Part shown: positions 57,530-64,000 of the stretch, piece after piece | Layout of the letters: each line of letters begins with the position of its first letter | How positions within the stretch are numbered: the stretch's first letter is position 1 | From: Megalobrama amblycephala | Taxonomy: Eukaryota > Chordata > Actinopteri > Cypriniformes > Xenocyprididae | Assembly: GCF_018812025.1 (NCBI RefSeq) | Contig: NC_063061.1 | Coordinates: 37,341,366-37,405,365, forward strand | Direction: 5' to 3' | Length of the DNA: 64,000 nucleotides | Translations under genes and position numbers: made by a program | Notes under the pieces: model-generated | Database searches by the model: none | What the model saw: the letters and a program-made list of their open reading frames with translations, nothing else | Told to the model about the DNA's origin: nothing

Positions 57530-59581
57530 GCTGTAACTGAGTTATAACAGCCAGACAAGCACAGAGAAAAGATGATCAGGTGGTGTTGGTTATGTTTTCA
57601 CATAATCATTATTTGATCTGAATCACTGAACTCATTTAGAGCCCAATCTCTGAGTTAGATTTACATTATTGATTATAGCAGCACTGTGATTCTACAGCAG
57701 AAGATCAGCTATATCAATACAATCCAAAGTATTTTGCAAAAGGTGTTCTGATTTAAAGGTGCCATCGAAAGTTTTTTTTAAAAGATGTAATATAAGTCTA
57801 AGGTGTCCCCTGAATGTGTCTGTGAAGTTTCAGCTCAAAATACCCCATAGATTTTTTTTAAATTAATTTTTTTAACTGCCTATTTTGGGGCATCATTAAC
57901 TATGCACCGATTCAGGCTGCTGGCCATTTAAATCTCACGCTCCCTGCCCCCCGAGCTCTCGACTATGATACAGTGCATAAACAAAGTTCACACAGCTAAT
58001 ATAACCCTCAAATGGATCTTTACAAGATGTTCGTCATGCATGCTGCATGCATGCTTCGGGTCATGTGAGTATAGTATTTATTTGGATGTTTACATTTGAT
58101 TCTGAATGAGTTTGATAGTGCTCCGTGGCTAAAGCTAACATTACACACTGTTGGAGAGATTTATAGAGAATGAAGTTGTGTTTATGAATTATACAGACTG
58201 CAAGTGTTTAAAAATGAAAATAGCGACGGCTCTTGTCTCCGTGAATACAGTAAGAAACGATGGTAACTTTAACCACATTTAACAGTACATTAGCAACATG
58301 CTAACGAAACATTTAGAAAGACAGTTTACAAATATCACTAAAAAATATCATGTCATCATGAATCATGTCAGTTATTATTGCTCCATCTGCCATTTTTCGC
58401 TATTGTTCTTGCTTGCTTACCTAGTCTGATGATTCAGCTCTGCAGATCCAGACGTTAATACTGGCTGCCCTTGTGTAATGCCTTTCATAATGTTGGGAAC
58501 ATGGGCTGGCATATGCAAATATTGGGGGGCGTACATATTAATGATCCTGACTGTTACGTAATAGTCGGTATTATGTTGAGATTTGCCTGTTCTTCGGAGG
58601 TCTTTTAAACAAATGAGATTTATATAAGAAGGAGGAAACAATGGAGTTTGAGACTCACTGTATGTCATTTCCATGTACTGAACTCTGGTTATTCAACTAT
58701 GCCAAGGTAAATTCAATTTTTAATTCTAGGGCACCTTTAAAAAAAAAATAAAATAAAATAATGTAATTCATTTAGACACACAGAGATCAAGAATCAGTGT
58801 ATGAATCTCAACAGTGACTGTCAAAAAGAATGTTGCAATGCATTCTGGGTGCCACCAATCAAAATTCATCCATGGCTCCCATCATGAATAAATCATGAGC
58901 TTAATTGTTTTAGTAATTTCCTTTATTGTCACTATTTTTATTAATTTTTTTTCTGTTTTTCTGTGACTTTTTAGTAGCTTGTTTTCTAATGTTCAGAGTT
59001 GATCTGTTGATCAGAATATGTTGCTTGTCACCGTCATTGAGATTCATACGCTGATTCTTGATGTCTGTGTGTGCCTAAAAGAATTTTTTTTTTTAGAACA
59101 ACTTTTGTGAAATCCTTTGGATTGTATTGAAAAAGCTGATCTTGTGCTGTAGAATCACAGTGCTGCTGTAATCAATAATGTAAATCTAACTCAGAGATTG
59201 GGCTCTAAATGAGTTCAGTGATTCAGATCAAATAATGATTATGTGAAATCATAACCAACACCACCTGGTTATCTTTTCTCTTTGCTTGTCTGGCTGTTAT
59301 AACTCAGTTACAGCAGCCCAAACAACAACAACAAAAAAAATATTAAAAAGTCAAGGGTCAAGAGCTCAACTAAAGCAAACCCTGACCTCTGTGATGGTGT
59401 CTTAAAAACTGTGATTTTGTCCTTTGGTGATTCTGCTTGTTATCATCAGGTGTCTTCAATAATGGTCAATCATCACTCAATTAAACACTTATTTATCTCA
59501 TTAACTTTAACACCGCTTCAGTGGGTGGAATAAAAATATGGCAGAACTTTTACTTTCTGACCCCTGGACTTTCCACCTCTG
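57530..59581. mobile_element. hAT-like foldback, left-truncated copy with a nested insertion
   Basis: Begins inside the left arm ('gctgtaactgagttataac') directly against the end of the previous copy and ends 'ggactttccacctctg'. It is split by the TTAA-ended element at 57752-58740. Confidence 0.7.
57752..58740. mobile_element. 989-bp TTAA-ended element nested in a hAT-like copy
   Basis: Left end TTAAAGGTGCCATCG, right end 'agggcacctttaa', TTAA at both edges. On either side the hAT-like text continues. No transposase frame. The TTAAAGG start resembles the 7749 element. Confidence 0.7.
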
Positions 59582-60279
59582 CTAACCAGATTGACTTTAT
59601 TTCTGTCACACATCTACAGCAGTTCTTATTGAGAATTAACAGAGGTTTAGATGTTGATGTCTTAATGAAAATGTGGAGTCCAGTGTTTGCTTTAGTTGAG
59701 CGCTTGGCTTTTGTTAAGTTGCTTCTTTATAAACAATTATAGGTGTTTTCAGAAAACACTGCTGCATTGATAAAGCAGGTAAGTATTTTTGTCTTATAAT
59801 AACAGACAAGCAACTGCTTTTTCTGTAATCGTTGGCTTAAGGATTTGAAGAGCATAAAACTCAATTGATGTGAAAAATATAATGTGTAACACCGTTGTTT
59901 CGCTCTGATGCTGAATGTTACTACAAATAACACTGTCATTGTTAACTACATTTACAACTTGTGTTGCGTTAATTATACACTCACAGACATCAACATTCGG
60001 GCATATGAAACACAACAATAGTGATATGCTTCATGCCAGCATACAAAACACATTCATGATTCCCAGCATGCATTGCACCATGAATAAATTATGCAGCTGA
60101 TTTTTTTTTTTTTTACTTTTAAATAGTTTTAGACAATATTACACAAATCATTTCAGTGTTACAAATGATTTTTAGCACATCATTTGAGTTTATTGTTTTT
60201 CAACTTCAACTCCAAAAATAAACAAAACTACAAAAAAAAGTTATTTGTCTATTATTAAAACAGACAGGCTGATCTGCTT
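59582..60279. other. Intergenic with a left-arm fragment
   Basis: 59583-59710 is a fragment of the long-inverted-repeat family. 59720-60280 shows only short overlapping frames without a recognisable product. Confidence 0.45.
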
Positions 60280-62400
60280 TACCAGTGCAGCTGTTGAATG
60301 ATAAAACACTGACAGCCAATCAGAATCCATTCTAATTTAACGGCTCGTGCATTTAAAATGGCATTGGAGAAGTTAATTGGTGAGTATATCAAGTATACTT
60401 AAGTTTAATCTTAAGTATATTTCTGAGCGGTACATAAAAAAAGACTGAAAGTATACTTTCTTATTTTTAATTTAAAAGAATTGTAGTACACTTGAATAAA
60501 TGTTTTTGCAAGGGAGTCCATCGCATGCAATGACAAATGTTGACTGACATCACAGGTTCATAATGAGAATCCCTGAAATCAACATTGAAAAAATAAACTG
60601 ATTTTAAGTTTTGTTTTGTTTACACTCTGACACAACCATCACCAAAACTCTGTGTACCTACAGGCAGAGGTGGAAAGTCCAGGGGTCAGAAAGTAAAAAT
60701 CCTGCCATATTTTTATTCCACCCACTGAAGCGGTGTTAAAGTTAATGAGATAATTAAGTGATTAATTGAGTGATGATTGACCATTATTGAAGACACCTGA
60801 TGATAACAAGCAGAATCACCAAAGGAGAAAATCACAATTTTTAAAACACCATCACAGAGATCAGGGTTTGCTTTAGTTGAGCTCTTGACCCTTGACTTTT
60901 TAATGTTAGAATTTATTTGGACTGCTGTAACTGAGTTATAACATCCAGACAAGCAAAGAGAAAAGATGATCAGGTGGTGTTGGTTATGTTTTCATATAAT
61001 CATTATTTGATCTGAATCACTGAACTCATTTAGAGCCCAATCTCTGAGTTAGATTTACATTATTGATTACAGCAGCACTGTGATTCTACAGCAGAAGATC
61101 CAGTTTTTTCAAGATAATCCAGGGTTGTATCAAAAGTTGTTTAAAAAAAGAAAAGCTCTTATTTAGACACACAGAGATCAAGAATCAGACTGTGAATCTC
61201 AACAGTGGTGACTGTCAAAAAGAATGATGCAATGCATTCTGGGTGCCACCAATCAAAATTCATCCACGGCTCCTATCATGCATTGCTGCATGAATAAATT
61301 ATGAGCTTAATTGTTTTAGTAATTTTCTTTATTGTCACTATTTTATTTTTTGCTGTTTTTATGTGACTTTTTAGTAGCTTGTTTTCTAATGTTCTGAGTT
61401 GATCTGTTTATCAGAATATGTTGCTTGTCACCGTCGTTGAGATTCATACGCTGATTCTTGATGTCTGTGTGTGCCTAAAAGAAAGTTTTTTTTGTTTGTT
61501 TTTTTTTTTATCAGAACAACTTTTAAGAAATCTTTTGCATTATATTGTAAAAGCTGATCTTCTGAATCACAGTGCTGCTGTAATCAATAATGTAAATCTA
61601 ACTCAGAGATTGGGCTCTAAATGAGCTCAGATCAAATAATGATTATGTGAAAACATAACCAAGACCACCTGATCATCTTTTCTCTTTGCTTGTCTGGCTG
61701 TTATTACTCAGTTACAACAGCCCAAAAAAATTCTAATATTAAAAAGTCAAGGGTCAAGAGCCCAACTAAAGCAAACCCTGATCTCTGTGATGGTGTCTTA
61801 AAAATTGTGATTTTCTCCTTTGGTGATTCTGCTTGTTATCATCAGGTGTCTTCAATAATGGTCAATCATCACTCAATTAAACACTTATTTATCTCATTAA
61901 CTTTAACATAAAACAAAACAAAAATATGGCAGGACTTTTACTTTCTGACCCCTGGACTTTCCACCTCTGCCTACAGGTCAATTTGCACATTTACATATTC
62001 TTTTCAAAAATGTTATAGTTTTTTGAATTGCTTACACACTAAAAGTGGTACTTGAGGCGACTCTGTGAATCCATTCACTCATTTATCTGATCTTTAGACC
62101 AGTTCTGCTAAACTGCAAATACCTAATTTGTTCACTTAGAAACCAAAAAATGCCATCAAAAAGACCATCAAAATAAAGTGTTATTTAATGTTTGTGCTCC
62201 CTCTACAGGTGAAGGAGGGTAAAGGTGATAAATATGTAAGAGCAACTGAAAGCCAGAAGAGGGCGCTGCGAGTGCAGGTGAATACAGTCTTTGACAGTCT
62301 TTGCAGCATGGACTTTTTCTCCTTGGGATTCACTCCTGCTTTGTAATTCCCCATCTTTTAAGAAATCCCAAAGTTTTTTTATTCAAAACAAGTGAGTAAA
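60280..62400. repeat. Repeat block A, copy 5 (split by a hAT-like element)
   Basis: Block A text to 'ctctgtgtacctacagg' (60664), then the 1305-bp foldback, then block A again from 61970 to about 62400. Confidence 0.8.
60665..61969. mobile_element. hAT-like foldback, complete copy with target duplication
   Basis: 1305 bases, CAGAGGTGGAAAGTCC at the left end and its complement at the right. Arms of roughly 550 bases surround a core of about 200. Flanked by the 8-bp duplication CCTACAGG (60657-60664 and 61970-61977); the empty site occurs once in block A copies 1 and 2. An 8-bp duplication with CAGxG-type ends indicates the hAT superfamily. It has no transposase of its own. Confidence 0.88.
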
Positions 62401-63160
62401 AACACTTACTTTGAAAAATGCTTGCAGAATTTTGTCCAACTTAAACCAGAACCAAACATTTATCTTCATTTTTAAAATGTTTCAAGACTATCAAATCCTT
62501 GTCTTAATGTTGCTTTTTTGATATATTAAAAGAAAAAAATAAAAAAAAGAAAAAAAATGGACAAGAAATTCAAGTATCTGCTTTCAAACGTGTCTGCAGA
62601 CCAAAGAGGTGCAGCCATTTCATTTTGCATGTCATTTTCAGCTTGTGGAGGTGCTGGTTAAGGGGATAAAAATATGTCAAAAGATGATGATGATCTTGTT
62701 AAAGAATGATAATGAATTTAACTAATTCTTGCTTAATGCAGTGTGTCTGACCTCATGTTTTGATTTTGCAGGGAATGGAATATCTGTAGGAAATCACATG
62801 GATATGCATATGAATATATGAATATGTAAATTAGCCCCACCTCCACTCGCTCACGCAGCTCAGAGATCCACTCGGTCAACTCACTGAGTTAAACGCTGCA
62901 TAATGGTGTCAGTCTTTACAACATCGGACACATAACTGTAATTAATATGATTAGCATTTTGCTCGACTATGTGATCAAACAGGTAATAATGTGTTGCTAA
63001 TGTTACACAAACCATGTTCCCGTTCACCATCTCAGAGTCAGACAGCTGCCTTCTGAAAATCAGTATCCTTACGAACGCTTTGAACATCAGTGGAGAAAGG
63101 CATATAGTTCATCATAACATTGTAATTGATCTCATATGCTCTCTATATTACTAAATCTAC
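62401..63160. repeat. Repeat shared with 23520-23690 and 24546-24900
   Basis: The uninterrupted version of the sequence split by the Penelope-like insertion at 23691-24545. No gene. Confidence 0.55.
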
Positions 63161-64000
63161 ATGATTTTTTGAAACACTTATGATGTAACAAAGTTTTGTG
63201 TACTGAAGTCACATGACTTTGGCAGTTTGATACACTCTCCAAACCACTGATTTGACACAAAAGACTCATAAAGCTTTGAAGCTTCATGAAACAGTGTTTT
63301 GAAATCGCCCATCACTAGATATTCTTCAATAAAGTCTTTTTTCTTTTTTTTTTTTTGTTGCACACAAAGTATTCTTGTCACTTCATGACATTAAGTTTGA
63401 ACCACTGTAGTCACGTGAACTGTTTTAAATGTCTTCAGTAACTTTCTGGGCATCTGAATGTGTTCGTTTTCTTGCTGGTAATGCAGGCCTCACTGAGCCA
63501 TTGGACTTTATCAAAAATATCATAATTTGTGTTCTGAAAATGAACGAAGGTCTTACGGTTGTAGAACGACGTGAGGGTGAGTAATAAATGACAGAATTTT
63601 CAGTTTTGGGTGAACTAACCCTTTAACAGTCTTCAATCAGCCTGAGAGTTTGACTGAGAAAGCTAGAGAAGAGCAGAAACAGATGAAGTGATGATAATAA
63701 CAGAGCAGAGTTTATTGAATAATCTTAGTTGCATATGGTTTAATGCTCAGACTTCATCTAGATGTTACATTACTCAATGCTCTGACTTTGTCTGACCAGT
63801 ACAATTCCAATAAGTGTCATTATACCAAGGGAAAAACAATGGAAAATTACTGCTTCACAACATCATCCTGTGACGATAAAAACCTTGAAACAGAGACATT
63901 CTCTTATCTCCTACCCGTGAAGACAAACATCCCTTTAGACCACACAATCATATGATTTAAAGAAATAATAAGTAATATACTGTAAAATATAAAAACATTA
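63160..64000. repeat. Repeat block B, copy 4 (runs off the window)
   Basis: Nearly identical to 5100-5966, including the short open frame at 63743-63955. The A-then-B order is again as at 3541-5966, so A+B is the larger duplicated unit. Confidence 0.75.

Overview
The window looks like a teleost, most likely cyprinid, chromosome segment. It is AT-rich and dense in foldback DNA transposons. It holds a small family of four-exon vertebrate Ly6/uPAR genes, and one GC-rich DIRS-type retrotransposon stands out from the background. I see no bacterial-style gene organisation and no rRNA or tRNA genes. The organism call rests on gene architecture and repeat style, not on a database match.

Host genes: four paralogous Ly6/uPAR (three-finger) genes can be assembled exon by exon, all with phase-1 introns: A (9712-12198, +), B (18580-20973, +), C (36486-37407, +) and D (47071-44942, -). 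Exon 1 encodes the signal peptide, exons 2 and 3 the cysteine-rich three-finger domain, and exon 4 a hydrophobic GPI-anchor tail. The assembled frames are 127, 123, 113 and 123 codons plus stop with no internal stops. A fifth, orphan copy of the GPI exon lies at 53700-53633 (-). Genes A, B and D sit in large duplicated blocks (about 7330-12690, 16890-21480, and inverted 44400-47700). The finger exons have diverged faster than the introns beside them, and almost all changes are amino-acid replacing, while the signal-peptide and GPI exons are nearly frozen. This is the most interesting biological signal here.

Mobile DNA: a 5.3-kb DIRS element (25424-30689) has 205-bp inverted terminal repeats. 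It also has an internal complementary region matching both outer ends, a gag-like ORF, a broken reverse transcriptase/RNase H/methyltransferase-like region, and an intact-looking tyrosine recombinase. Its insertion point is resolved to a GTT by undamaged paralogous copies of the target in this same window. Other elements are a hAT-like foldback family with one copy showing an 8-bp target duplication, an empty site and long arms (60665-61969); a 1.6-kb near-perfect palindrome (47919-49557); TTAA-ended foldbacks (7749-8466, 57752-58740); a Penelope-like fragment (about 23790-24420); the last exon of a Tc1/IS630-like transposase (31370-31183, -); and an unusual satellite that reverses orientation (34045-35303).

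Remainder: most intergenic DNA is repeat blocks present several times in the window (block A around 3541-5050, 22035-23345, 25070-25423 plus 30690-30790, 41510-41960 and 60280-62400; block B at 1-380, 5100-5966, 41965-42300 and 63160-64000), plus microsatellites. Stretches in which I recognise nothing are listed.
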